A DNA stretch of 64,000 nucleotides, taken from positions 78,110,872 through 78,174,871 of the forward strand of contig CM043953.1 in NCBI GenBank assembly GCA_014529385.2, written 5' to 3'. The stretch comes from Adiantum capillus-veneris. Taxonomy: Eukaryota; Streptophyta; Polypodiopsida; Polypodiales; Pteridaceae. This document shows positions 1-10,094 of this stretch, piece by piece. Under the pieces are notes generated by a model, which ran no database searches, had not been told where the DNA came from, and worked only from the letters and a program-made list of their open reading frames with translations. The translations under genes were made by a program, and so were the position numbers. Every line of letters begins with the position of its first letter. The stretch's first letter is position 1.

Positions 1-973
1 GCACTCTTGTCAAAAGAAGCGTGGACCACCAAGTACGAGCATTCCCCTTAAGGTAAGAGGTAGCTCTCCGAATCTTAGAGTGCTCTGAATAGCGTCCTCC
101 CGCGAAAGCGATGTCAAACTACTGTATAAAAGACAAAGCCTTCGAAGCATCTGAGTATCCTGAAAAGTATCAAACTTGATCGAGTGGCCACCTTCCTTAA
201 ACTCTCGGACTTTCTTGCTTTTATCTTCGAGAAAGTCATACTGGTTGGCTTTGTAAAAATTCTTCTTGTTCGTATAAAACTTTCCGTCATCGGAATCTGA
301 GCTGTCTGTAGAGGAGTCCTCAGTAGAACTGTCAGTCTCTAGGCGAGATGTAGCCTTCTTTGCCTTTTTCTTGCCCTTTCCGAAGCTTTGTTTCTTGCTT
401 CGCTTTTTACCTTTTCTGTCTTCTTTGCTCGAATCCGAGGAGCTAGAAGAACTATCAGAAGAAGAAGAAGAAGAAGAAGAAGAACTGGGTACTCCTTCAA
501 ATCAAACACGCTTCTTCTGTTTCTTTGCCTTGTCAAAAGTCGACTGACGACCCAAATAACCTGGAAAGTCAATGCTTTTCTTCTGCTTTTTGCTGTGCTT
601 TTTGGCTTTCTTTTGTGCGTCAAAAAGCTGAGCAATCCGTGCATCAACCACGTTCTCCAGTTCCTTCTCCGTATATTTTCTTGGAGGCAAAAGGTTTCTT
701 GAGAGCGGGTTTCGGGAGTGGGGTTGTGGTTCTCTGCCACTCCATCTGTACCTCTTCCAAAGAGGTCTGGTTCATATATTTTGCCATCTTCGGGTCCTTG
801 GCAAAATTGAGCATCATCTTTGTTGCATCGCCGATCAACTGGCGACGCTCCATCTCTCGCCGCTCCGCCTAAGTAGGCCAAGGCGGGCCATACTCTCTAC
901 CAGAATCTTCGTTGTGATCCCAGCCCGCATCTCCAGATACAGAGGGAGTCGACTGATCATTGCCTGAAGCCAT
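1..973 (-). pseudogene. Broken gag-like ORF of an LTR retrotransposon, cut by the window edge
   Basis: Reading leftward from an ATG at 973, directly inside the primer binding site at 1033-1044, the minus strand encodes a hydrophilic protein. A Lys-rich segment (about 505-690) is followed by a run of serines at about 440-485 and a Ser/Asp/Lys-rich stretch to about 300. The frame is broken by a stop near 869, a frameshift near 690 and a TGA near 502, so it is a decayed copy. Position next to the primer site and the basic/serine-rich composition fit a gag-like first ORF, but I see no zinc knuckle and cannot assign copia or gypsy. The rest of the element lies left of the window. Confidence 0.5.
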
Positions 974-1032
974 AGGTGCCGCGGAATAAAAAAATCGGGG
1001 ATCGGATTTCCCGTAGAAGAGAAATCGGCCGT

Positions 1033-1044
1033 GCTCTGATACCA
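1033..1044 (-). other. Primer binding site (initiator Met-tRNA type)
   Basis: On the minus strand this reads TGGTATCAGAGC, the usual plant retroelement primer site for initiator tRNA-Met. It sits one base from the LTR end at 1046, which fixes the orientation of the left-hand element. Confidence 0.85.
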
Positions 1045-1045
1045 C

Positions 1046-1365
1046 TGTAACAGACTTGGACACTCCAAGTCAAGAATCAACCGCGACAACACCAAATAAC
1101 CACTTCAAAACAAGTCACAGATCACAATAGATGTACACTGGCCCGGCGGAGTTCCGTGCCTAGAGATATTGGCCCCAAAGACTGGCGCCACTTTCGGTAT
1201 TTCTTTGTATATTAATCAAATCAAAGTACAAGAGAGTGGCTAGGGTTTCACTCTCAGACTCTGCGTCCAGATGCTCTGAAAAGTGAGGCCCTCACCACTA
1301 ATTTAAAGGTTACAAGGGATGCCCAAAAGCAGAGCCCCAAAAGCTTTTTAAAATAAAAAGCATCA
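1046..1365 (-). repeat. 5' LTR of the left-edge element (about 320 bp)
   Basis: In minus orientation it ends in TGTTACA next to the primer site. The far end is inferred from a TGA at 1363-1365 and from the matching LTR at 38096-38423. Long blocks agree with that copy, including the segment around CTAGGCACGGAACTCC and the last 40 bases. The right end is less certain than the left. Confidence 0.7.
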
Positions 1366-2222
1366 GTTCTCTCTCTCTTAGAGACTCTTTTCTCTTTTTT
1401 TTATTAAAAAAAAAAGCAAAATTCGTGTCGCTCATCATTTTCAAAATAAAAAATAAAAAAATTCAGCCTCCGAGATTTTCGGAAATTAGGGTTTCTGGCA
1501 GAAATGAGGGTTTGCAGGAATTTAGGGTTTCTAGCAGAAATTAGGGTTTCTGCTGTCCGCCAAGTCATCACTTTGTGACACACTTTGTTGCCCAAACTTA
1601 CCCAACTTGGGTTCCCGAACCTTCTCTTTTAACTGGTAGCAGAGCCTCATGCAAATTCCTCATGAGGAGTTTGTCGCGAACAGCTGAGGATTGCCGCTCT
1701 ACATCCTCGAGAAGCTTTCTCTCCCATTTGACGAAGTTTTCATCGCGGGTAGTCTCTCCGACAAGGAAATTTGTAAACAAAGGTGTTTTTAATCCATTTT
1801 TGGACAAATTTTAGCATTTATAGGTCAATTTTAGCAATGAAAATCAGGCATTTTGATGCACATAGCTTGCACATTTATCAATTTGTGGTTTGTGCACCTG
1901 CAATTGTGAAAATCCCCGAATTTTTTGGTGAGAAATTCGAAAATTCAGCATGTTGTAATTTTTTGCCGAAAATTTCAAAAATTAATAAATTTTAGAAAAT
2001 TCGAAGGGGAGCTTCTATAAGTGTTGTAATACCTTTGTGGCACTTTTTTTTGCAAAAAGTTTTCAAAAATGAATGAAATTTTCGCAAATTACTAATTTCT
2101 GAAATTTTTTCAGAAATTTAATTTTCAGTTTTTTGTGCACAAAAGTGATAATATAGCCTCCTTCTCTTCGGACGTGAAGAATCTCTTCGAAATCAAGAGA
2201 TTGAGGGCACTGGATCTGATTT
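1366..2222. other. AT-rich non-coding stretch with TTAGGG-type motifs and a possible LTR leader
   Basis: No gene is seen. At about 1485-1555 a 17-19 bp unit containing TTAGGGTTTCT recurs four times, resembling plant telo-boxes. At 1635-1646 the + strand reads TGGTAGCAGAGC, one base from the Met primer site, so an old LTR element in + orientation may start here; no clear LTR end precedes it. From 1800 to 2150 the sequence is plain AT-rich. Confidence 0.4.
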
Positions 2223-2330
2223 GTGGATAGAGAGAATGCAAGGCAACCTTTAGCTATGATAGATGAGGCGTGGTTAAATCTAAATAAGAAGGCTATTGCG
2301 TATGTAAAAATGGTTGTTTCGGATGGCGCA
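2160..2330 (+). pseudogene. Copia gag scrap
   Basis: The + frame from 2223 has the same Asp-Glu-Ala-Trp, Leu-Asn-Lys-Lys-Ala pattern as the gag of the copia element at the right end of the window (there DEAWIVLDRKAL). Similarity stops near 2330, where LINE sequence begins. This is a short decayed fragment. Confidence 0.45.
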
Positions 2331-2620
2331 CATCATCGCATCAGCAAGAGATTGAGACTGACAGATTTAGGAGAGTACCAACAGAGGCCAGGATATGCTG
2401 GTTGTGTCATATAGAGCCAGAGAAAGATTTACATCACATTTTTCATTGCCCGGTATACTATGAGATACGAGACTGCTTTCATCGTCTATTCAGAGAGGGC
2501 TTTAGACCATTGGCTAGAGTCATGAGATATCAAGATCAGAGATGCCTCGGGTTGTTTTTGCTAGAGCTGCGTAGATACAAGGAGAGAACCGTAAGGGAAC
2601 GGTGGTTGCACTAGATTAGG
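2330..2620 (+). pseudogene. LINE C-terminal fragment (zinc-finger region)
   Basis: The + strand encodes a Cys-His segment with HCPVYYEIRDCFHRLFREGF, nearly the same as the C-terminal region of the LINEs at 31.9, 35.6, 41.4 and 45.8 kb. Two reading frames are needed to follow it, so it is broken. No 3' tail like that of the other copies is seen. Confidence 0.75.
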
Positions 2621-3004
2621 GTTAAAGGTTGCACCATGTTCCTAAAGGCCCCCAATAGGAACAGAAGTCTGGGAGGGTTTTCGGTTAGAGGCTCTTGCAC
2701 TTTCTGATGCCGGAGGAGGGGGTACCACCTAGGGCATCAGAGGGGGCAACATGTAGTTTAAGAAGTGTCGTAAGCTTTACAGCATCGAGAGATTCTGCCG
2801 AGGATGCTGCGAAGCTTGTCGAGAAGAAACTGTAGATACTCTATAGAATCCAAGAACGCCATTGTGCTCTGTCTGTTCTATTTGAACAGACTTTGGACGC
2901 TTCAAAACAATTGAAATGAAAGAGATGCACGACACATGAGACACGGAATGGCAGAGTTCCATCCGAAGAGAGCATTGGCCCCAACGTGCTTGTGTTGGTG
3001 TGAA
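2621..3004. other. Non-coding flank of the TR-GAG element
   Basis: I recognise nothing here. It does not encode the missing first exon of the KJC-like gene in any frame I could follow. Confidence 0.4.
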
Positions 3005-3841
3005 TGGTGGTGCAGCCAAAGTTGGTCGACCGAAGAAGATTGCATGGGCAGGTATGTACAGGCTAGCAGATACAGGGCAAAGGGCTAGAGCAGCTACAAA
3101 GATCCTGGGCTGACAGGTAGTAGCGGATATGTATGACTGATGCGGTTTACATGCCAAGAAGGGCTCCAAAAGAGGCTAATTTGGGTGGCAGATGAAGGAG
3201 GTTCAAGGTGCAATCTTTGGGCCTAGATATGTAGAGCTTGAAGTGCTGAAGGAGCAGGTCCAGACGGCTCATCAAACAGAGCTACGGAGCCCAAAGTATT
3301 GGAGTTTGAAGGTGCAGTGCGTTGTAGATCCTCGTCGGGCAAGGCAGCTGGGGACAGGTGGCCCAAGTGGATGTCAGTGTATAAACGCGTGGTGCTCGAG
3401 TTACGGAGCATACCCGTCTTTTCAGATTGCAGATTGGAGCTACGGATTGCAAGTTATGGCCATCTAAAGTTTTGCTGGGGGTTGGGTTGATCGCATGGGG
3501 ATTCGTGCCATTTGGCATTTTTTGGGCTCGACAGGGTTCGAGTAGATAGAGCATACAGTGTGGAGTCAGTAGGGATTGACGGTTCATGATTCTGAGCCTC
3601 GAGCGCCAAGTTACGGCCTGATGAAGTTGAGAGCATTTGGCGGTATTGATCTTATAGATGATTTTTTTTTGGTTTTGGCGGCCTCGGTTCGAGGTCTTCC
3701 CAGATTCCAGATAAGGTGGGGGTTATGCGGCTTGAAGCCGGAAGCAAGCAGTCTCGGCTGGGCTTCGCAAATCGGGAATCGGACCAGCAGATGGCAGTTG
3801 GCAAGCAGGGCAAAGAGGTTGGATTATTTGGGGGTTTTTTT

Positions 3842-4259
3842 TCATAGTTACCAGGACCGGGAACGGGGGACAGGAACGGGAGGGTCCGGAATGGGAATGG
3901 AACAGGGAGGAGAAGGGGGGACCGGAACGGTCAACTAAAGTAATGTTTGAATTACCTCCATTCAGCTTAGTCCTAAACAACCCCAAAACTGCCCGCAAAT
4001 CTGCCCCCAAACCTGCCCGCAAACTGTCCCAAATATGTCTCGCAAATATGCCCCCAAATGCCTACTTCTGCCCGTCCCGCCCCGCGTTCTACCATTCCGT
4101 GTCACGTTCTGCCCCATCACCCCTCGTTCCGGAACACCGTTCTGGTTACACCCTGTTCCGGAACGGTGTTCGGTTTCTGACTCCATTTGGGAACAGGACT
4201 CGTCCGGAACACCGTTTTCGAACGTTTCGGCTGCTTTCCGCCCATTTCCTATCACGCTG
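3842..4259. mobile_element. hAT-like non-autonomous insertion inside one LTR
   Basis: This block is absent from the other LTR, where the flanking sequence is continuous. It is bordered by the 8-bp repeat GTTTTTTT (3834-3841 and 4260-4267), the duplication size of hAT transposons. GGAACGG-type motifs crowd the left end and the complement CCGTTCC crowds the right end, like subterminal inverted repeats. Terminal inverted repeats are weak and there is no transposase, so hAT is a tentative class. The T-run makes the duplication weaker evidence. Confidence 0.5.
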
Positions 4260-4734
4260 GTTTTTTTAAAAAGCCTTTTTGAAAATTTTTGAAGGCTTGG
4301 AGGTGAGGGCTCTAGAGGCCGCCACGTGGCGCTGCCTTAGTCCATATGCGCAGCTCGAGTCCCTTGGAGGAGTCTTTATATAGTGCAGTGTGGCCACTAT
4401 TCGTGTGTACAAGGGAGAAGGGAGAGCTCTCCCACCCTTTGGGCTATGGCGATGGCGCCATGGGCGCTGTTTATGTTGTGCGCAGTGGCGCGCTGGCGCA
4501 GTCAGGCGGTTTTTAGCTGGCGGTGGCCGGCGGTTGGCAACGTTCATTGGCTCTGGACGAGCGGCAGGCGGGGATGATGTGGCGGTTCGCCCGGTTGGGG
4601 CAGTTCACACGCGCCCATAGGGGCCAAGCTTTTTTGAGGGGAAGGAACCCCCCACTAGCGATATCGCTGGTGCCATGGGGGGGGGGGGTGTCCTACGATA
4701 GTTGGCACAGAGGGGGAAAGAGGGCAGATCCAAT

Positions 4735-4738
<4 letters not shown>

Positions 4739-4801
<63 letters not shown>
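4739..4801. repeat. (AG)n microsatellite in the 5' LTR
   Basis: About 31 AG units; the matching site in the 3' LTR (near 9030-9046) has only about eight. The Arg-Glu reading frames across it are not genes. Confidence 0.95.
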
Positions 4802-4805
<4 letters not shown>

Positions 4806-5043
4806 AAAGATTCCCCAAGGGGGGTTCCATATGCAAAAAGGGCGAGTTCAAAGGGCCCAGAGGGCAATCCAAAGCGGGCATTCCAAGCAGCCAAACAATG
4901 TGAAGTGTCTACCATGCAAGAGTTTCCAAAAAAAGTAAGCCAAATGCAAGCAATGCAAGGAAAATTCTAAAAGGGGCTCACGTTGAAGTGCACGAGCTGG
5001 GAATGCTCCCATTGTTTTCTTTTTGAGGTCTTTGAGCCACCCC

Positions 5044-5050
5044 TATAAAA
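5044..5050 (+). promoter_or_regulatory. TATA box of the TR-GAG 5' LTR
   Basis: TATAAAA within CACCCCTATAAAAGGGG, conserved in the other LTR at 9288-9294. It lies about 490 bp before the LTR end, a reasonable place for the U3 promoter. Confidence 0.6.
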
Positions 5051-5660
5051 GGGGATGAACATGATTTTTCATGGGCTTTTTGCCAATGCTGCTTTTTGCG
5101 ATTAGGCTTCTTGGCCATTGTGCTCTTTAGCCGAGGATTGTGCCGGCTCAAGGCTTTTTTGTATGGTTGTGTTGGTGATAGAAGAATCCCTCATTGCTGC
5201 TTCTTGGTGTCAATTCCCCCTCCCCCCTTCTCTTCTTTGCTTGTGTGCGTGTGTTTTCGGGCGTGTGTGTCCCCCCGAGGTTTGTCGTGCAAAGAGAGAT
5301 ATAGAGAGGTTGTGTGCGTGTGGAAGGCTATGAATTGGGCAAAGCGGAATGATTGGGTTTGTTTGGTGCATCGCAAAGCGTGTGTGCGTATGGTCGTGTG
5401 CAGGCGGTGGTTTGCTTGCGGATAGTGTCGAGTTTTGAAGTTGAACTCTAGTGGATTAGGGCGCTATGTAAACCCTGGGCTATAGTGAAGCATTGTGTTG
5501 TGTGCTGGGTGTGTTCTCCTTTCCCCCTCTCCATCTACTGGTGCCCCCACGGAGGAGTTGTCTGATGCTCCTATTTGAGGTTTCAAGCAAGGTTTTGTAG
5601 CCGACGAAACGGTTGGCTGATGGTCGAAGTGTTCGGTGGTAGAGTTTGAAGCTAGCAGAG

Positions 5661-7016
5661 ATGGTAGAGCCAAGTTTTGGTCCCATATTTACGGGCGTTG
5701 AAGATCCTGAGGATTGGTTAGCGGATTTCGAGTTATGGCTGCTGTCGATGCATATGTTGATGGATGCGGAGAAGTTGCAGACGGTGCCGTTGTTGATGCG
5801 CGGACGGGCCAAGATTTGGTTCAATGGTTTAAAGGGCAGGGATCGAGGAGCATGGCAGGAGTTGCGAAATCAGATTCTGGAGCGGTTTCGAGAGGTGGTT
5901 ACTGCAAAGGAAGCTGGTGCAAAGCTAAAGGCGGTACGCTAGGATGTGAGTAAGGATTTTTCTATTTTCATTGAGCAGTTTGAAGCGTGTTGGAGGCAAT
6001 TAGAGGTTGCTATTGGGGTAAAGGGCAATCGCTGTTTGAAGCTGTCGAAGTTGCTAGAGTGCTTGCATCTGAGGATTAGAGAAAAGGTGGAAGACGGTGC
6101 GGATACATATGAAGACATGGTCTATCTGGCCAAGATGAAGAGCAGAAAGGTAAAGCGGAAGCTGGAATTTGGCGTGTTGAATCATGCAGATTATGTGCCC
6201 GTTGCGAAGGTTGCAAAGTGTTCTTTGGTCCGACCAAAGGCAGTTCCAATTGTTCGAAATGCAGAGCCTATGGAGGTAAGGCCTATGGTTGGTTATGTTC
6301 CTTGGAGGTTTCCAGTTTGTGGTGTGCATGTGCCGAGGGTGGACGAGCTTGTCAATGAGAAGAAGCCCCATATCGAGGTGAACCAAGGTGCAAAAGTGGT
6401 AGAAGATGTTGAGGTTCTACTGTGGATTAAAGAGGTAAAGCCTGTTCTTGTGGAAAGTTTGCATGAAAAGGTAGTAGAGTGCAATCAGGTTGCGGATACC
6501 GAGGGTTCAGAAGCAGGTGGAGAAAGTGATCAAAGTCATGAAGATGATCAAATATTTGTGGAGCAGCAAGCGGATGAAGATGCAGATACGGAGTCGGTAT
6601 ATGATGCCGGTGATGATGAAGATACAAGCTCAAGTTGTTGCGAGACAAGCGAGGAGGATAGAGTGGATGTGTCCACATCCTATGGCGGAGAAACGGAGTT
6701 TGACGAACCTGAGCTGGTAAAGGTAAAGCTGCCTTATTATATGTTTGGTGATATGGTGATAGCTAATGTTCAAGAAGAGCAGGGAACGGAGCAAGCCGAT
6801 GTGTTTGATGGAGACCAAGTGGAGGAGTCTATGCCCACCAATGGAGTTATATAGAAAGAGACGGTGCAGATTCTTGCAGCAAGGGATGAAGTGGCCCTAC
6901 CCATGGATGATGATCAGGAGGATGCAGTGTGGGGAGAATTTCTCTCTACCTTGGCAGAGCATGATGCAGCGATAGAAGAGGTGATTGAAGCACAAGCAGC
7001 TAAAGCTGAGAGGTAA
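5661..7016 (+). pseudogene. TR-GAG gag-like ORF with in-frame stops
   Basis: Frame 3 runs from ATG 5661 with a retrotransposon gag fold: an early WLADFELWL segment, then a typical AWQELRNQILERF helix, and after that FIEQFEACWRQLE. The gag similarity runs across an in-frame TAG at 5940-5942. The same frame then stays open to TAG 6852-6854 and on to TAA 7014-7016. After the gag domain the protein becomes strongly acidic (Asp/Glu-rich, about 6500-6700). No CCHC knuckle is seen. The element therefore once encoded one long gag-plus-acidic-tail protein of over 400 residues, now interrupted by point nonsense changes. Readthrough of the first TAG is possible but unproven. Confidence 0.7.
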
Positions 7017-7715
7017 GTGGAGTTGATTGATCTTGAAGAGCAACTGGTTACAGCAGGAGGGAGGAGGGCTGGATGATGCTGGAATCGAGTGTGTGGCCAA
7101 AGAGGAGGTTGGGTTGCCAAAGACGGTGGAGATTCCGACACAGCAAACATGTCCAGTGGTGGATAAAGGAGAATCCCAGACAGTGGCTTTGCTTCCATTG
7201 AAGGTATGTGAGCTATGGTTGATGAATATGGTGGTAGATAGAGCTATGTGGTGGATGACTCAATAGATACAAGGGTCTATGGTCGAGGCCTTCACTTTAC
7301 TTGGTTGGAAGGGAGGGTCAGACATGTGTTTGAGCTTGTTGTTAGGTACATGTTTTTTGGATGGTGGTATGCTTGGTGCTGCTCGGTATGGAGTAGACAG
7401 TTTGCAAATGAATGCATGGAGTGTTGAAGGCAGGCTATGGGCAGCCTATATACATGATGGGCTACGTGCTTGGGTACGGCACTATGGTGAGCATGTACAA
7501 ATGGGTGGACGACACCAATTGCACGTGTTTGATCCACGCGGAAGTTATCTGATGCAGGGGGTGGGGCAACCCACTTGAAGGTTTGGCAGTAGGATGCAAT
7601 AAGACTATGTGTATATGGTTTTGGTTTTCTCATAGTGTGTGCCAGGTTTTGCAGTTAGAAGTGGAATAAAGCTCTTTTTTGGTTGAGCATAAATGCTTAA
7701 CTGGGGGGTGGGCAA
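7017..7715 (+). other. TR-GAG internal 3' region and polypurine tract
   Basis: Weak ORFs (for example 7279-7578) match nothing I recognise. The polypurine tract is at about 7700-7714, directly before the 3' LTR. Confidence 0.5.
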
Positions 7716-9777
7716 TGATGGTGCAGCCAAAGTTGGTCGATCATAGAAGATGGTGGGCAGGTATGTACAGGCTAGCAGATGTAGGGCAAAAGGATAGAGC
7801 AGCTAAAAAGATCCTGGGCAAACAGGTAGCAGCGGATATGTATGGATGATGCGGTTTACAAGCCAAGAAGGGCTCCAAAAGGGGCTAATTTGGGTAGCAG
7901 ATGAAGGAGGTTCAAGGTGCAATCTCAACACCTAGATATGTAGAGCTTGAAGTGTTGAAGGAGCAGGTCCAGACGGCTCATCAAGCAGAGCTACGGAGCC
8001 CAAGATATTGGAGTTTGAAGGTGCGATGTGTTGCAGATCCTCGCCGGGCAAGGCAGCTGGGGACAGGTGGCCCAAGTGGATGTCAGTGTATAGACGCATA
8101 GTGCTCGAGTTACGGAGCATACCCGTCTTTTCAGATTGCAGATCAGAGCTAGGGATTGCAAGTTATAGCCATCTGAGGTTTGGTCGGGGGCCGGGTTGGT
8201 GCCCAGTTGACCGCATGGGGATTCATACCATTTGGCATTTTTTGGACCTCGATTGGGTTCAAGCAGATAGAGCATACAGTGTGGAGTCAACAGGGATTGA
8301 CGGCTCGTGATTATGAGCCTCGAGCGCCGAGTTACGGCCTGATGAAATTGGGAGCATTTGGCGGTAGTGAGCCTACATATGATTTTTTTTTGGTTTTGGC
8401 GGCCTTGGTTCGAGGTCTTCCCAGATTCTAGTGGGGGATATGCGGCTTGAAGCCGGAAGCAAGGAGTTTCGGCCGGGCTTCGCGGATCGGGAATCGGATC
8501 ACTAGGTGGCACTTGGCAAGCAGGGCAAAGAGGTTGGATTATTTGGGGTTTATTTTTTTAAAAGCCTTTTTGAAATTCTTTGAAGGCTTGGAGGTGAGGG
8601 CTCTGGAGGCCGCCACGTGGCGCTGCCTTAGTCCCATACGTGGAGCTCAAGGCCCTTGGAGGACTCTTTATATAGTGCAGTGTTGTGGCCACTATTCGTG
8701 TGTACAAGGGAGAAGGGAGAGCTCTCCAACCCCATGGGCTATGGCGATGGCACCATGGGTGCTGCTTATGCTGTGTGCAGTGGCGCGCTGGCACAGTCGG
8801 GCGGTTTTTAGCTAGCGGCGGCCGGCAGTTGGCGGCGTCCGGTGGCTCTGGACAAGCGGCAGGCGGAGATGATGTAGCTGTTCGCCCTACTGGGGGAGTT
8901 CACACACGCCCATAGGGGCCAAGCTTTTTTGAGGGGAAGGGAAACCCCCACTAACGATATTGCTAGTGCCATGGGGGGGTGTCCTGCGACTGTTTGCAGA
9001 GAGGGAGAAAGAGGGCAGTTCCAATGCAGAGAGAGAGAGAGAGAGTTTAAAGATTCCCCAAGGGGGGTGCCATATGCAAAAAGGGCGAGTTCAAAGGGCC
9101 CAGAGGGCAATCCAAAGCGGGCAGTCCAAGCAGCCAAACAATGTGAAGTGTCTACCATGCAAGAGTTTCCAAAAAAAGTTAAGCCAAATGCAAGCAATGC
9201 AAGGAAAATTCTAAAAGGGGCTCAAGTTGAAGTACACGAGTTGGGAAAGCTCCCATTTTTTTCTTTTTTGGGTCTTTGAGCCACCCCTATAAAAGGGGAT
9301 GAACATGATTTTTCATGGGCTTTTACAAATGCTGCTTTTTGCCATTAGGCTTCTTGGCCATTGTGCTCTTTAGCACGAGGATTGTGCCGGCTCAAGGCTT
9401 TTTTGTACGGTTGTGTTGGTGATAGAAGAATCCCTCATTGCTGCTTCTTGGTGTCAATTCCCCCTCTCCCCTTCTCTTCTCTGCTTGTGTGCGTGTGTTT
9501 CCAAGCGTGTGTGCCCCCCCGATGTTTGTCGTGCAAAGAGAGATAGAGAGAGGCTGTGTGCGTGTGGAAGGCTGTGAATTCGTCAGAGCGCAATGATTGG
9601 GTCTATTTGGTGCATGGCAAAGCATGTGTGCGTATGGTCGTGTGCAGGCGGTGGTTTGCTTGCGGATAGTGTCAAGTTTTGAAGGTGAACTCTAGTGGAT
9701 TGGGGTGCTGTGTAAACCTTGGGCTATAGTGAGGCATTGTGTTGTGTGCTGGGTGTGTTCCCCTTTCCCCCTGTCCA
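7716..9777 (+). repeat. 3' LTR of the TR-GAG element (2,062 bp)
   Basis: Second copy of the long terminal repeat, without the 418-bp insertion. It ends 216 bp before the first recognised exon of the KJC-like gene. Confidence 0.8.
9288..9294 (+). promoter_or_regulatory. TATA box of the TR-GAG 3' LTR
   Basis: TATAAAA in the same context as 5044-5050. It faces the downstream host exon, so this LTR could in principle start transcription into the gene. Confidence 0.5.
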
Positions 9778-9993
9778 ACAGTGTCCATGTGTTTATGTTT
9801 GCTAAATTTCTTATTGTCGCTACTGGGTTAAAATACAAATTAAAGCTGAAGCTAGTTTTGCTATTGGTCATTGTGGTGAATTTGAATTGACATAATGTTA
9901 TGATGCTTTATCTCTTCTACTGATGCTTGTCAAGGTTTTTTGGCTTACTAAATGAAAATATACAAATGTTTAACATTGTGATTGTGATTGCAG

Positions 9994-10094
9994 ATACCAA
10001 ATCTGGCTCACATCTATCTTGTTGGTTTCTATGAAGAGAGAGAATTTACATTATATGTGTCTGCTGTTTCAAATGAGCTCAAAGTTCCTGTGAG
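9994..10094 (+). CDS. KJC1: KJC-like exon 2 (first exon found)
   Basis: Acceptor TTGCAG precedes 9994; donor GTAATA follows 10094. 33 codons plus AG, the first two bases of an Arg codon completed 26.9 kb downstream. Confidence 0.92.

Larger units (their letters stand above)
3005..5533 (+). repeat. 5' LTR of the TR-GAG element (2,529 bp)
   Basis: It aligns with 7716-9777 over its length. It is longer mainly because of a 418-bp insertion (3842-4259) and a longer (AG)n tract (4739-4801). A TATA box sits at 5044-5050. Confidence 0.8.
3005..9777 (+). mobile_element. TR-GAG type non-autonomous LTR retrotransposon
   Basis: Two direct repeats, 3005-5533 and 7716-9777, flank a 2.2-kb interior. Both start TGRTGGTGCAGCC and end in TCCA. 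The interior encodes a gag-like protein only; no protease, reverse transcriptase, RNase H or integrase is visible. A purine tract (ACTGGGGGGTGGGCA) lies directly before the second repeat, as expected for a 3' LTR. A possible primer site, TGGTGCCCCCACGG, follows the first repeat by five bases. Long LTRs with gag alone match the TR-GAG class known from plant genomes, which must borrow enzymes from other elements. I could not find matching 5-bp target duplications (GTGAA left, ACAGT right), so exact ends may be off or one edge is altered. Confidence 0.75.

Noticed and set aside
4383-4620. Trp/Ala-rich open frames in the TR-GAG LTR
   Set aside because: They lie inside an LTR, differ between the two LTR copies and match no family.
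4523-4938. Open frames of alternating Arg-Glu across AG repeats (also at 34.9, 35.8, 43.4 and 50.9 kb)
   Set aside because: They are translations of microsatellites with no similarity or start context.
9778-9993. First exon of the KJC-like gene just left of exon 2
   Set aside because: No frame encodes the expected GG-loop segment; the sequence looks like intron end.
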